NCBI GenBank assembly: GCA_026706075.1
Contig: JAPOZM010000014.1
Location: 28,902-92,901 of the forward strand
Direction: 5' to 3'
DNA: 64,000 nt
Origin: Gemmatimonadaceae bacterium
Lineage (GTDB): Bacteria > Latescibacterota > UBA2968 > UBA8231
Shown here: positions 34,604 to 43,151 of the stretch, in pieces
Position numbering within the stretch: position 1 is the stretch's first letter
Layout: each line of letters starts with the position of its first letter
Notes under the pieces: generated by a model
Told to the model about the DNA's origin: nothing
The model's database searches: none
Seen by the model: the letters and a program-made list of their open reading frames with translations, nothing else
Program-made: the position numbers and the translations under genes

Positions 34604-35479
34604 TCAGCCCGGGCGCACGGTCCCGTCCTCGTCCACGGTGAGGAACACCTGGTCCGTGCCCGGCGCCGAGGTCGGACCGTACATGACGGCCCGCTCCACG
34701 TCGGACATCCCCTCCACCAGTTCCTCGCCCCAGTGGATCTGCGGCGGAGCCAGCTCGGCGGAGCGGCCCGTGCGCGTGGCCGTGCGCCCGGCGTACTTGA
34801 ATAGCACGGCCCTGCGGTCGTGGTCGGCCCGCCAGGGCAGGGTACCGTGGCTCTGAGCGCCGTCCATGAAGAACAGGACGTCCCCGGCCTTGACCTCGGG
34901 CTGCGTCACCAGGCCCATGTCGTCGTCCGCGGTGCGCACCCCGCGGGGCATGGGGAACCCCGCCTTGTGGCTCCCGGGGACGCAGGCGAAACCGCCGTCG
35001 CCGGGCCCCGCGTCGGCCAGGTTCCAGGCCACGGTGACCCCGGCGCAGTATCCCCGGCCGGCCTGGTGGTGGTAGGCGACGACCGGCCGGTGGGGCTCGC
35101 CGGCGCCGTGCATGACCAGCCCCGCCGTGCCCTCGACGCCGCCGATGTAGTGGGGTCCGTGGTCGAAACGGAAGCCCTGCCCGCACATCTCGTTCAGACG
35201 GCTCACCACGGCCGGGTTCGCGAGCATGCGCCGGAAGGGCTCGCAGTGCGGCCTCGGCAGGGTGAGCAGCTCCTCGGAGGCGCTGATGCCGATGTGACCG
35301 CTGCCCCCCAGGCGCCGCGAATCCCGCGCCCGGGAACCCTCCGCGGCGTGGTGCACGAGCCTCTGGTCGTGGCAGAAGTCGAGGGCCGCGTTGGCCGCCT
35401 TCAGCTCTTCGGCGGTCAGCACCCGGGGCACCACGAGGTAGCCCGTCAGGTCCCAGAAGTAGCGCTCTCTCTCGTCCAT
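34604..35479 (-). CDS. Phytanoyl-CoA dioxygenase family protein, HGA variant
   Basis: A 291-aa PhyH-family protein (MDERERYFWDLTGYLVVPRVLT). The core GGFACVPGSHKAGFP, and SHGTLPW with RRAVLFKY, match bacterial PhyH proteins. The usual HxD is not visible: the nearest candidates are LVMHGAGEP (H-G-A) or AYHHQ (H-H-Q). The ATG at 35479 has GGAGG upstream and is preferred over the frame to 35560, which overlaps the upstream paralogue. Thirteen bases separate it from that paralogue, so the two are a tandem pair in one operon. Halogenase-like, inactive or unusual metal sites are all possible. Confidence 0.85.
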   Translation of the reverse strand: MDERERYFWDLTGYLVVPRVLTAEELKAANAALDFCHDQRLVHHAAEGSRARDSRRLGGSGHIGISASEELLTLPRPHCEPFRRMLANPAVVSRLNEMCGQGFRFDHGPHYIGGVEGTAGLVMHGAGEPHRPVVAYHHQAGRGYCAGVTVAWNLADAGPGDGGFACVPGSHKAGFPMPRGVRTADDDMGLVTQPEVKAGDVLFFMDGAQSHGTLPWRADHDRRAVLFKYAGRTATRTGRSAELAPPQIHWGEELVEGMSDVERAVMYGPTSAPGTDQVFLTVDEDGTVRPG

Positions 35480-35492
35480 GGCGGTCCTCCCC

Positions 35493-36374
35493 TCAGCCTC
35501 TGTCCACGACGCGCACATTGGCGCCGTCCGACTCCAGCAGCGGCATTCGGCCGTGTACACCGGGGCCGTACATGAGCGCCCGCTCAGCCTCGGTGAGCTC
35601 CTCGGTCCACTCGCCGTAGCGGTCCCGGGGCCTGAAGTGCCGGCCCACGGCCCGGGCCGCGCCGCGCTCGGCGTACTTGTAGAGCACCGAGCGGCGTTCG
35701 CCCCGGCCCTTCCACGGCAGGGTGCCGTGGGTGGCGGTCTCGGCGAAGAACAGCACGTCGCCCGCGGCCATGGCCGGCTGCACCACCAGGCCCATGTCGT
35801 CCTCCACGGTGCGCACCCCCCGGGGGGTGGGCTCCCGCGACTTGTGGCTGCCCGGGACCACCGCGAAGCCGCCGTCGCCCTCGCCCACGTCGGTCAGCTG
35901 CCAGGCGACAGTGACGCCGCGGCAGGAGATCACCGAGTTCTGGTGGTGATACCAGTTGGCGGGGCTGAAGGGCTCGCCGGCGCCGTGCAGGAGATGTCCC
36001 TCGGTGCCGGCCGCCGCGCCGATCAGCAGCGGTCCGTGGTCGAGGCGGAAGCCGCGGCCACAGATCTCGTTGAGCCGCGACACCACCACGGGGTGTACCA
36101 GGAGGTCCCGGAAAGGCTGCCGATAGGGCGCCGGCCAGCCGAGCATCCCGGTCAGCTCGCGGCGGCCGGACCCCCCGGCCAGGGCCGCGGAACCCCGCGC
36201 CAGGCCGCCCCCATCCGTGGCACGCGTGCGGATACTGTCGGCGTAGTGGTCGACGGCGTCGTTGCAGGCCCGCACCTGCCCGGCGGAGAGCGCCCCGCGC
36301 ACGACCAGGTACCCCCGCAGGTCGAAGTAGTACTTCTCCTCGTCCGTCATGACGAAGGGACCGCCCTGACTCAT
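35493..36374 (-). CDS. Phytanoyl-CoA dioxygenase family protein, HGA variant (tandem paralogue)
   Basis: A 293-aa paralogue of the gene downstream, alike across its length: DEEKYYFDLRGYLVVRGALS, VVSRLNEICGRGFRLDHGP, GGFAVVPGSHK and HGTLPWKGRGERRSVLYKYAERG. It too lacks a clear HxD, with HLLHGAGEPF (H-G-A) and WYHHQ at the corresponding places. The ATG at 36374 (MSQGGPFVMTDEEK) is preferred because the longer frame overlaps the divergent sulfatase start. Substrate unknown; duplication beside a sulfatase suggests work on sulfated or substituted sugars or lipids, but this is only context. Confidence 0.85.
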   Translation of the reverse strand: MSQGGPFVMTDEEKYYFDLRGYLVVRGALSAGQVRACNDAVDHYADSIRTRATDGGGLARGSAALAGGSGRRELTGMLGWPAPYRQPFRDLLVHPVVVSRLNEICGRGFRLDHGPLLIGAAAGTEGHLLHGAGEPFSPANWYHHQNSVISCRGVTVAWQLTDVGEGDGGFAVVPGSHKSREPTPRGVRTVEDDMGLVVQPAMAAGDVLFFAETATHGTLPWKGRGERRSVLYKYAERGAARAVGRHFRPRDRYGEWTEELTEAERALMYGPGVHGRMPLLESDGANVRVVDRG

Positions 36375-36390
36375 CTTTCTCGCTCCCCGG

Positions 36391-36419
36391 TTGCCCGTCT
36401 CTGCGTGCGCCAATATGGT
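36391..36419 (+). promoter_or_regulatory. Candidate promoter of the sulfatase gene
   Basis: TTGCCC (36391-36396), a 17-base gap and TATGGT (36414-36419), 40 bases before the ATG at 36460. It lies in the 85-base region shared with the divergent PhyH operon. Confidence 0.35.
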
Positions 36420-36459
36420 ATCCCGCCGTCCTCCCACCAAACCTTGAACCACCCCTCGG

Positions 36460-37758
36460 ATGCCGCCGAACGTCCTCCTCGTCATTACCGATCAGCAGTC
36501 CCGCTTCGCCCAGTCCGCCGCCGGCAACGAGTGGGTGCGCACCCCCCACCTCGACTCCCTCTCGGCGTCGGGCGTGCGCTTCACTCGCGCCTACTGCGCG
36601 GCCCCTGTCTGCAGTCCCTCGCGCGCCAGCCTGGCCACGGGACGGCCGCCCCATCAGACCGGCCTGATGGCCAACGGCATGCCCTGGCCCGGAGACATGC
36701 CCGAGCTCTGCGGCCACTTCCTGAGCCACGGGTACGACGTGGGCTGGGTCGGCATCCGGCCCGGGATCCCCTCGCCGGCCGCCGCGGGACCCCGCTTCGA
36801 GCTGCTCCTGCCGGAGGGCGTCGGCACCCGCCTGGGCCGCGAGAGCGACACGGCCATCGCCGACGCGGCGATCCGCTACCTGCGCAGGCCGGGGCGCCAA
36901 CGACCCTTCTTCCTCGGCGTGACCCTGATCAACCCCCACGACATCTGCTACTGGGTGATGGGGCAGGCCCCCGATGCCGCAGGCGACGACCCACTGCCGC
37001 CGCTGCCCCCCGGCTTCGAGCCGGCCCCCGACGAGCCCGACTTCATCCGCCGCTGCCGGCGGCGCACCCACTACGGTCCGGAGAACACCTTCACTCGGGA
37101 CTGGGACCGCCACGACTGGCGCCGCTACCTGCGCGAGTACTACGCCCTGACCGAGCGCGCCGACGCCGAGGTGGGCCGCATCCTGGATGCCCTCCGCGAG
37201 GCCGGGCTCGAGGAGGAGACCCTGGTGGCCTTCACCAGCGACCACGGGGAGGGCATGGCCCGGCACCGCTGGGTGGTGAAGCTGATGATGTGGGAGAGCG
37301 TGGTCTCCGTGCCCCTCACCCTGTCGTGGCCGGGGGTGATCCCCCGGGGCCAGGTTCGGGGTCAGCTCGCCTCCGGCCTGGACATGCTGCCCACCCTGTG
37401 CGACTACGCCGGGCTGCCGGTCCCGCCGGGCGTGGTCGGCCGCAGTCTGCGCGGCGCCGTCGACGGTGACGGCCCCCGACGGGAGTACGTCGTCACGGAG
37501 CTGCACCCGGACGACCAGGACCTGGCCTTCGCGGCGCGCATCGTCGTGTCTCAGCACCACAAGTACGCGGCCTTCTCCGAGGGCCGGCCCCGAGAAGTGC
37601 TCTTCGATCTCGAGGTCGATCCCGGCGAGACCCGCAACCTGGCCTCCGACCCTTCCCATGCGCCCGCCCTCGCCGCGCACCGCCGCTACCTGCGGAAGTG
37701 GGTCGAGCGGACCATGGACCTCGACTTCCGCCTTCCCCAAGAGGCCGGGACGGCCTGA
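36460..37758 (+). CDS. Arylsulfatase-type sulfatase
   Basis: A 432-aa type I sulfatase that should hydrolyse a sulfate ester. The formylglycine signature C-S-P-S-R (Cys51 to Arg55) in PVCSPSRASLATGRPP is intact and of the Cys type; the metal site shows VLLVITDQQS near the N-terminus and FTSDHGEGMARH later. No signal peptide is visible, so it looks cytoplasmic, unlike most polysaccharide sulfatases. No anaerobic or FGE-type maturase gene is in the window. The ATG at 36460 lacks a strong ribosome site. The gene is divergent from the PhyH pair and convergent with the LysR gene. Confidence 0.92.
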   Translation: MPPNVLLVITDQQSRFAQSAAGNEWVRTPHLDSLSASGVRFTRAYCAAPVCSPSRASLATGRPPHQTGLMANGMPWPGDMPELCGHFLSHGYDVGWVGIRPGIPSPAAAGPRFELLLPEGVGTRLGRESDTAIADAAIRYLRRPGRQRPFFLGVTLINPHDICYWVMGQAPDAAGDDPLPPLPPGFEPAPDEPDFIRRCRRRTHYGPENTFTRDWDRHDWRRYLREYYALTERADAEVGRILDALREAGLEEETLVAFTSDHGEGMARHRWVVKLMMWESVVSVPLTLSWPGVIPRGQVRGQLASGLDMLPTLCDYAGLPVPPGVVGRSLRGAVDGDGPRREYVVTELHPDDQDLAFAARIVVSQHHKYAAFSEGRPREVLFDLEVDPGETRNLASDPSHAPALAAHRRYLRKWVERTMDLDFRLPQEAGTA

Positions 37759-37839
37759 ACGACCGCGAGGAGTTCCCCTTCGACCGCGCCTCCACGACCC
37801 GCCCGGGCGCACCGGCCGCACCGAGCTCGAGGGCCCGGA

Positions 37840-38733
37840 TCAGTAGCGCAACCCCGCCAGCTCCCCGCGGATCAGCTCGATCAGCGCCGCCGCGGCCGGT
37901 GACGCCGGCCGCCCCCGGTGCCGCACCAGACCGACGGAGCGCCGCGGCACCCCCCGGGCGTCGACCGCCGCCAGCCGTCCTGCCGCCACCTCGTCGGCCA
38001 CGGAGACGCGCGGCACCAGGGCGACGCCGAAGCCGATCTCCACGAAGCGCTTGATGATCTCGATGCTTCCCAGCTCCATGGCGATGGACGGGGCCGCTCG
38101 GGCGCCGCGGAGCATCGCGTCGAGGAGGGCGCGGCTCTGGCTGCCGCGCTCGAGGGCCAGCAGAGGATGGCGCCCCGCCGTGGCCGGCAGGACCGCCTTG
38201 CGGCGCGAGAGGGGGTGCCCCGCCGGGCAGATCCATACGTCCCCGCGCTCGAAGACCGGTTCCGCCGACAGCCCGCGACTGCGGATCGGCAAGGTCGCCA
38301 GCCCGAAGTCGATCTCGTCCGCCAGCACCAGCTGTCCGATCTCGGGGGACATCTTGTTGCGGATGTCGACCTCGACCTCGGGGAAGCGCTCGCGGAATCG
38401 GCGCAGGACCGGCGGCAGGACGTAGGTGCAGTTGGTGTCGCTCGTGGCCAGCAGCACCCGGCCGCGCACGCCTGTCCCCATCTCCTCCAGCTCGGCCCGC
38501 GCCGCCGCCACCTCCCCCAGGACCGACCGGGCCCGCCGGAACAGGGCCTCTCCGGCGGCGGTGAGGCGCACGCCCTTGCGACCGCGCTCCAGCAGCCTCT
38601 GCCCGAGCTCCTCCTCGAGCGCCCTGATCTGCTGACTGACGGCCGGCTGGGTCAGGAACAACCGGCCCGCGGCGCGCGTGAAGCTGCCCTGTCGGGCGAC
38701 CTCGCAGAATCCGCGCAACTGTTGAAGCTCCAC
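37840..38733 (-). CDS. LysR-family transcriptional regulator
   Basis: A LysR regulator of about 297 aa. The N-terminal winged helix is standard (FCEVARQGSFTRAAGRLFLTQPAVSQQIRALEEEL). The C-terminal effector domain begins GRVLLATSDTNCTYVLPPVL and includes VDIRNKMSPEIGQLVLADEIDFGLATLP, similar to CysB/Cbl-type regulators. The GTG at 38733 follows AAGGAGG closely; TTG 38751 is the alternative. It is divergent from purA, with repeats in the 131-base gap that may be its operator. The sulfatase next door and the CysB-like effector domain suggest a sulfur role, which is only a hypothesis. Confidence 0.9.
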   Translation of the reverse strand: MELQQLRGFCEVARQGSFTRAAGRLFLTQPAVSQQIRALEEELGQRLLERGRKGVRLTAAGEALFRRARSVLGEVAAARAELEEMGTGVRGRVLLATSDTNCTYVLPPVLRRFRERFPEVEVDIRNKMSPEIGQLVLADEIDFGLATLPIRSRGLSAEPVFERGDVWICPAGHPLSRRKAVLPATAGRHPLLALERGSQSRALLDAMLRGARAAPSIAMELGSIEIIKRFVEIGFGVALVPRVSVADEVAAGRLAAVDARGVPRRSVGLVRHRGRPASPAAAALIELIRGELAGLRY

Positions 38734-38761
38734 GGCCCTCCTTCGGCTCAATATCGCGTTT

Positions 38762-38802
38762 GCTTATTGCAAGTATAAAGAGAATCATCTTGGCTTATGC
38801 AA
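38762..38802 (-). promoter_or_regulatory. Candidate LysR-gene promoter with paired operator-like repeats
   Basis: GCTTATTGCAA (38762-38772) and GCTTATGCAA (38793-38802) are direct repeats 31 bases apart, three helical turns. Minus-strand TTGCAT (38802-38797) and TATACT (38777-38772), 19 apart, form a promoter match that the repeats straddle, as expected for an autorepressed LysR gene. Confidence 0.45.
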
Positions 38803-38864
38803 CCATCCTCTGCAGATTCCCCCGCGGGCATCCTTGACACTTCGCCGTCACCGGAGGATTCACC

Positions 38865-40163
38865 GTGCCCGTCACCGCTGTCGTCGGCGCCGCCTGGGGC
38901 GACGAGGGCAAGGGCAAGATCGCCGACGCCCTGGCCGCCGGCGCCGGCGTCGTGGCCCGCTTCCAGGGGGGCCGCAACGCCGGTCACACCATCGTCAACG
39001 ACCTCGGGCGGTTCGCCCTGCACCTGCTGCCCTCGGGCGTCTTCCGCCCCGGCGTGACCAACCTCCTCGGCCCCGGCGTCGCCGTCGATCCCGCGGCCCT
39101 CCTGGAGGAGCTGGACGGGCTCACGGCCGCCGGCGTGCCGGCGCCGGATCTGGTGATCTCGGACCGGGCCCAGGTCGTCCTTCCCACGCACGTCCTCGCC
39201 GACCGCTGCGAGGAGGAGCGCCTAGGCGCCAGGGCCTTCGGCTCCACCCGCGCCGGCATGGCGCCCTTCTACGCCGACAAGTGCCTGAAGGTCGGCGTGC
39301 GGGTCGGAGACCTCTTCGACCCTGCCTGGCTCCGGGAGCGCCTCGGCCGGTCCCTGGCCTCGCGCAACGTCCTGTTCCGCCACCTCTACGGCCGCGAGGA
39401 GGTGACCGTCGACGGCCTCTGCGATCACCTCTCTCCGATGATCGAGCGGCTGCGTCCCATGGTCCGCGACACCGGCGCCCTCCTGAGGCGGCGGCTGGCC
39501 GCGGCCGAGCGCGTCCTGGCCGAAGGCCAGCTCGGGGCCCTGCGCGACCCCGACCACGGCATCTACCCCTACTCGACCTCGTCCTCCACCCTGGCCGGAT
39601 TCGCCTGCGTCGGCCTCGGGGTCCCTCCCCGGTCGATGGACGAGGTCGTCGCCGTGGCCAAGGCCTACTCGAGCTGCGTCGGCGCCGGCCCCTTTGTCAC
39701 CGAGTGGAGGGGGGAGGCCGCGCAGGAGCTGCGGCGGCGCGGCGGCGACCGCGGGGAGTACGGCGCCACCACCGGCCGGGCCCGGCGGGTCGGCCCCTTC
39801 GACGCCGTGGCCACCCGGTACGGCTGCCGGCTCCAGGGGGCCACGTCCGCGGCCCTGACCAACCTCGACGTCCTCGGGTACCTCGACGAGATTCCCTTGT
39901 GCACGGCGTACCGGATCGGCGGCCGGGAGACGACCGACTTCCCTTGCACACGGGACCTGGAACGGGCGGAGCCCGTGTACCAGACTTTTCCGGGCTGGCG
40001 CGCCGACGTCTCGGGGATCCGACGCTGGCAGGAGCTGCCCGACGCCGCCCGCCGCTACGTCGATCGCCTGGAGGCCCTGATCGAGACGCCGGTCTCCCTG
40101 ATCTCGGTGGGCCCCCATCGCCGCGCCCTGATCCGCCGCCAACCCGGAGCACCGGATGCCTGA
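38865..40163 (+). CDS. purA: Adenylosuccinate synthetase
   Basis: GTP-dependent ligation of IMP and aspartate, the first step from IMP to AMP. The 432-aa protein has WGDEGKGKIAD with the catalytic Asp, FQGGRNAGHTIV, and TTGRARRVGPFDAVATR in the C-terminal sugar/GTP site. Residues around AEGQLGALRDPDHGIYPYSTSSSTL replace the more usual GTQG/GTYP form, so the sequence is somewhat divergent, though length is normal. The GTG at 38865 has GGAGG at 38853-38857. A HAD hydrolase gene overlaps its end by eight bases. The divergent LysR gene may affect its expression. Confidence 0.93.
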   Translation: MPVTAVVGAAWGDEGKGKIADALAAGAGVVARFQGGRNAGHTIVNDLGRFALHLLPSGVFRPGVTNLLGPGVAVDPAALLEELDGLTAAGVPAPDLVISDRAQVVLPTHVLADRCEEERLGARAFGSTRAGMAPFYADKCLKVGVRVGDLFDPAWLRERLGRSLASRNVLFRHLYGREEVTVDGLCDHLSPMIERLRPMVRDTGALLRRRLAAAERVLAEGQLGALRDPDHGIYPYSTSSSTLAGFACVGLGVPPRSMDEVVAVAKAYSSCVGAGPFVTEWRGEAAQELRRRGGDRGEYGATTGRARRVGPFDAVATRYGCRLQGATSAALTNLDVLGYLDEIPLCTAYRIGGRETTDFPCTRDLERAEPVYQTFPGWRADVSGIRRWQELPDAARRYVDRLEALIETPVSLISVGPHRRALIRRQPGAPDA

Positions 40164-40881
40164 ACCACCTGAAGCGATCCTCTTCGACCTCGACGACACG
40201 ATCATCGAGTTCGAGGCCGTGGCTGGACCCGCCTGGGAGGAGGTGACCCGGAGGTTCGCCAGAGAGTTCGGGGGGGTGCCGCCGGAGCGGGTGCACCGCT
40301 CGATCGCCGCGGTCTCCCGCGCCTGGTGGTCGGACCCCGAGCGCCACCGGCAGGGGCGGCTGGACCTGGCCAACACGAGGCGGGCCAACGTCGCCGAGGC
40401 GCTGCGCGCCTTGGCGATCGGCGACGACGGGGCTCCCGAGTCCCTGTCCCGGCGCCTGGCCGCGGCGTTCACCGAGGCGCGCACCGCCGCGATCCGGCCC
40501 TTCGCCGGCGCCGTGGAGACCCTGCGGCACTTCGCTTCGGCCGGGGTGCCCATGGCCCTGGTCACCAACGGCGACGCCGCCGGCCAGCGCGCCAAGATCG
40601 AGCGCTTCGACCTGGCCGGGTTCTTCCGCAGCATCGTCATCGAGGAGGAGTTCGGCGCGGGCAAGCCGGACGAGCGCGTCTTCCGGCATGCCCTGGCCGC
40701 TTTGGCCGCTACCCCGCAACAGGCCTGGATGGTGGGCGACAACCTCCGATGGGAGATCGAGCCCTGTCGCCGGCTGGGCCTGCACACGGTCTGGGTCGAC
40801 GTCCTAGGCCAGGGACTGCCCGAGGACGCGCCCGCAGCGCCCCACCGGACGGTGCGCGCCATCGCCGAGCTCGCCCGGTAG
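40156..40881 (+). CDS. HAD-superfamily hydrolase
   Basis: A 241-aa haloacid-dehalogenase-type phosphatase. Motif I is LFDLDDTIIEFE, motif II is MALVTNGD, the conserved Lys is in GAGKPDERVF, and motif IV is MVGDNLRWEIEPCRRLG with the first Asp. The cap insertion between motif I and II (about residues 15-90) suits a nucleotidase or phosphoglycolate-type enzyme. It starts with ATG inside the end of purA (eight-base overlap). The substrate could be a nucleotide, but this is not shown. The gene's 3' end merges with a repeat patch. Confidence 0.9.
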   Translation: MPEPPEAILFDLDDTIIEFEAVAGPAWEEVTRRFAREFGGVPPERVHRSIAAVSRAWWSDPERHRQGRLDLANTRRANVAEALRALAIGDDGAPESLSRRLAAAFTEARTAAIRPFAGAVETLRHFASAGVPMALVTNGDAAGQRAKIERFDLAGFFRSIVIEEEFGAGKPDERVFRHALAALAATPQQAWMVGDNLRWEIEPCRRLGLHTVWVDVLGQGLPEDAPAAPHRTVRAIAELAR

Positions 40882-41200
40882 GCCGCGGCCCGGTCCACAC
40901 AAGACCACGCAGCCCCGGGGGCTTCGGGCAGCTCGCAACGAACGCGCGGACTTCCGGCCTCATCATCGCCGAGCTCGCCGGGCCGCCTCGCCCCCGGTCG
41001 ACGCCCGGCGCCGCGTGACCCGCTGCTACGGGCAGCCGCCTGGTCTCGCACCGAAAGCCCGCACTCCCAGCCCTCCCGGTCGACACCCGGCGCCGCCTGA
41101 CCACGGCTTCGGGCAGCCGCCTGAGCTCGCACCGAAGGCCCGGACGCCCGGGCCTTCCCGTCGCGCCGGGGCCGCGCCAAGCAGGGTCCGTGGCCCCCGC
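40858..41200. repeat. Degenerate tandem repeat patch between HAD and recQ genes
   Basis: Two copies of an 82-base unit are clear, beginning CCGGTCGAC at 40994 and 41076 and holding CGGCGCCGC, CGGGCAGCCGCCTG and CTCGCACCGAA. A decayed relative occupies 40858-40963, where ATCGCCGAGCTCGCC (40861-40875, at the HAD gene's end) recurs at 40966-40980. Another partial unit starts near 41158. GCT(T/A)CGGGCAGC occurs three times. No gene is seen in this stretch of 359 bases up to recQ. Confidence 0.65.
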
Positions 41201-41240
41201 CTTGCGCCGCTGCCAGAGCCGGCCGACCTTCGAATTGGTG

Positions 41241-43148
41241 ATGGCCATCGATCTCGACGCCGGGCTGCAGCGCTTCGGATTCACCGGCTTCCGGCCCGGA
41301 CAGCGGGAGGCCGTGGAGACCCTGCTCGACGTGGGACGCGTCCTGCTGGTGGCGCCCACGGGCGGTGGCAAGAGCCTCACCTACCAGCTGCCCGCGGCCC
41401 TTCTGCCGGGCACGACGCTGGTCATCTCCCCCCTCATCGCCCTCATGCACGACCAGGTGGCCGCCCTCGAGGCCCGGGGCGTGCCCGCCACCTACTTGGC
41501 CGGAACCCTCGACGGCGGCGAGATCCGCCGGCGCATGGGGGCCCTGGCCCGGGGCCGCTACAAGCTCGCCTACGTGGCCCCCGAGCGTCTCACCTTCGAT
41601 GGCTTCCGTCAGCTCGTGGGCGGCCTCGAGTGCCCCCTCGTGGCCGTCGACGAGGCCCACTGCATCAGCGAGTGGGGCCACGACTTCCGCCCCGAGTACA
41701 TGCAGATCGGCGAGCTCCTCGGCCTGCTGCCCGGGGCCCGGGTCCTGGCCTGCACGGCCACCGCCACCCCCGTGGTCCGCGACGAGATCCTCGAGCGTCT
41801 CGGGCTGCCCGCGGACACGCCGCAGCACGTGCGCGGCTTCGCCCGGCCCAGCCTCGCCTTTCGCGTGCATCAGACCCGCAGCAAGGGCGAGCGGGAGGGC
41901 CGCGTCGACTCGGCCCTGGCCGAGGCCCTGACGGCTCCGGGAGCCGGGCGGGGTACGGCGATCCTCTACGCCGCCACCCGCCGCCAGACCGAGGAGGAGG
42001 CGGCGCGGCTGGACGCCGCGGGCTGGAACGCCGCCGCCTACCACGCCGGCATGGACGGCGAGGCCCGCGAGGCGGTGCAGCGCGCCTTCTCCGGGGGCGG
42101 CCAGGAGATCGTGGTCGCCACCAACGCCTTCGGCATGGGCATCGACCGGCCCGACGTGCGCTGCATCGTCCACCTGGCGCCGCCCGGCTCGGTGGAGGCC
42201 TACTACCAGGAGGCCGGCCGCGCCGGCCGGGACGGGGCCCCGGCTCTGTGCCTGCTGCTGGTCTCGTCGGGCGACATGGCCCTGCGCCGGCGGCTGATCG
42301 AGAGCGACGTGGAGGGCCGGGTCCCCGACCCGGAGACGGTCGCCCACCGATGGAACCTCTTCCTCGAGCTGATGCGGTGGTCCGAGGGCGGCGGCTGCCG
42401 GCACGACGCAATCCTGCGCTACTTCGGGGACGAGGAGGAGACCCTGGCCGGCTGCGGCCGCTGCGACGTCTGTCTCGAGCTGGATGACGGCGCGGGGCCG
42501 GACACGGCCGAGGTGAGCACCATCGTGCGCCAGGCCCTCTGCGGCGTGGCCCGGGTCCACGGCCGCTTCGGCATCGGCGCCGCGGCGCGGCTGCTGCGCG
42601 GCGCCGACGACCTGCGTCTGCAGCGGGCCGGACTGGACAACACCGCCACCTTCGGGGTCCTGTCCGAGCGCGCCGAGGAGTGGATCCTCACCCTGCTGCG
42701 ACGCTGCGTGACCGCCGGCTGGGTCGACTTCCAGGGTGGCGACCGCCCCGTGGTGGTGGTCACCGACGAGGGCTACGACGTGATCCACGAGCGCCGGCCG
42801 GCCCGGCTGCTGCTGCCCCCGGCCGCAGCGGAGCGGGGACCCCGCGCCGCTCCACGGGCCGGCGCCCGGCGGCCGGCGCCGCCCCTCGAGCTGGAGGAGG
42901 ACGCCCGGGACCTCTTCGAGGCCCTGCGGACCTGGCGCCTGGAGACGGCGCGGGAGGCCGGCGTGCCGCCCTACGTGGTGGCCAGCGACCGATCGCTGCG
43001 CGACATCGCCGCCCTCAGGCCGGCCGGCCTCGAAGCCCTGCGGACGGCCCACGGCATCGGCCCGGCCAAGGCGGAGAAGTACGGCACCGAGATCCTGACC
43101 ATCGTCCGGGAGGCCGGGACCTCCGCCGCCCCGGCGCCGGGAGACTGA
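41241..43148 (+). CDS. recQ: ATP-dependent DNA helicase RecQ
   Basis: 3'-5' DNA helicase of the RecQ family, 635 aa. Walker A APTGGGKSLTYQ, DEAH box VDEAHCISEWGHDFRPEY, ACTATATP, and VATNAFGMGIDRPDVR with YYQEAGRAGRDG (motif VI) are all present. The RQC zinc site is seen as CRHDAILRYFG...CGRCDVC, and an HRDC domain ends the protein (RSLRDIAALRPAGLEALRTAHGIGPAKAEKYG). The ATG at 41241 starts MAIDLDAGLQRFGF; an in-frame start at 41190 would reach into the repeat patch. The stop lies three bases from the stop of a convergent Gfo/Idh/MocA gene. Confidence 0.95.
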   Translation: MAIDLDAGLQRFGFTGFRPGQREAVETLLDVGRVLLVAPTGGGKSLTYQLPAALLPGTTLVISPLIALMHDQVAALEARGVPATYLAGTLDGGEIRRRMGALARGRYKLAYVAPERLTFDGFRQLVGGLECPLVAVDEAHCISEWGHDFRPEYMQIGELLGLLPGARVLACTATATPVVRDEILERLGLPADTPQHVRGFARPSLAFRVHQTRSKGEREGRVDSALAEALTAPGAGRGTAILYAATRRQTEEEAARLDAAGWNAAAYHAGMDGEAREAVQRAFSGGGQEIVVATNAFGMGIDRPDVRCIVHLAPPGSVEAYYQEAGRAGRDGAPALCLLLVSSGDMALRRRLIESDVEGRVPDPETVAHRWNLFLELMRWSEGGGCRHDAILRYFGDEEETLAGCGRCDVCLELDDGAGPDTAEVSTIVRQALCGVARVHGRFGIGAAARLLRGADDLRLQRAGLDNTATFGVLSERAEEWILTLLRRCVTAGWVDFQGGDRPVVVVTDEGYDVIHERRPARLLLPPAAAERGPRAAPRAGARRPAPPLELEEDARDLFEALRTWRLETAREAGVPPYVVASDRSLRDIAALRPAGLEALRTAHGIGPAKAEKYGTEILTIVREAGTSAAPAPGD

Positions 43149-43151
43149 CGC

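Noticed and set aside
38834..38839. TTGACA as the -35 element of purA
   Set aside because: No -10 element at suitable distance; it runs into the ribosome site and start codon.
38865..40163. purA considered as a PurZ-type (2-aminoadenine) synthetase because of divergent blocks
   Set aside because: The catalytic Asp in WGDEGKGK and the normal length and GTP-site motifs fit PurA.
39222..43052. Open frame of 1276 codons on the minus strand over purA, HAD and recQ
   Set aside because: All three plus-strand genes have complete motifs; this frame has none and crosses gene borders.
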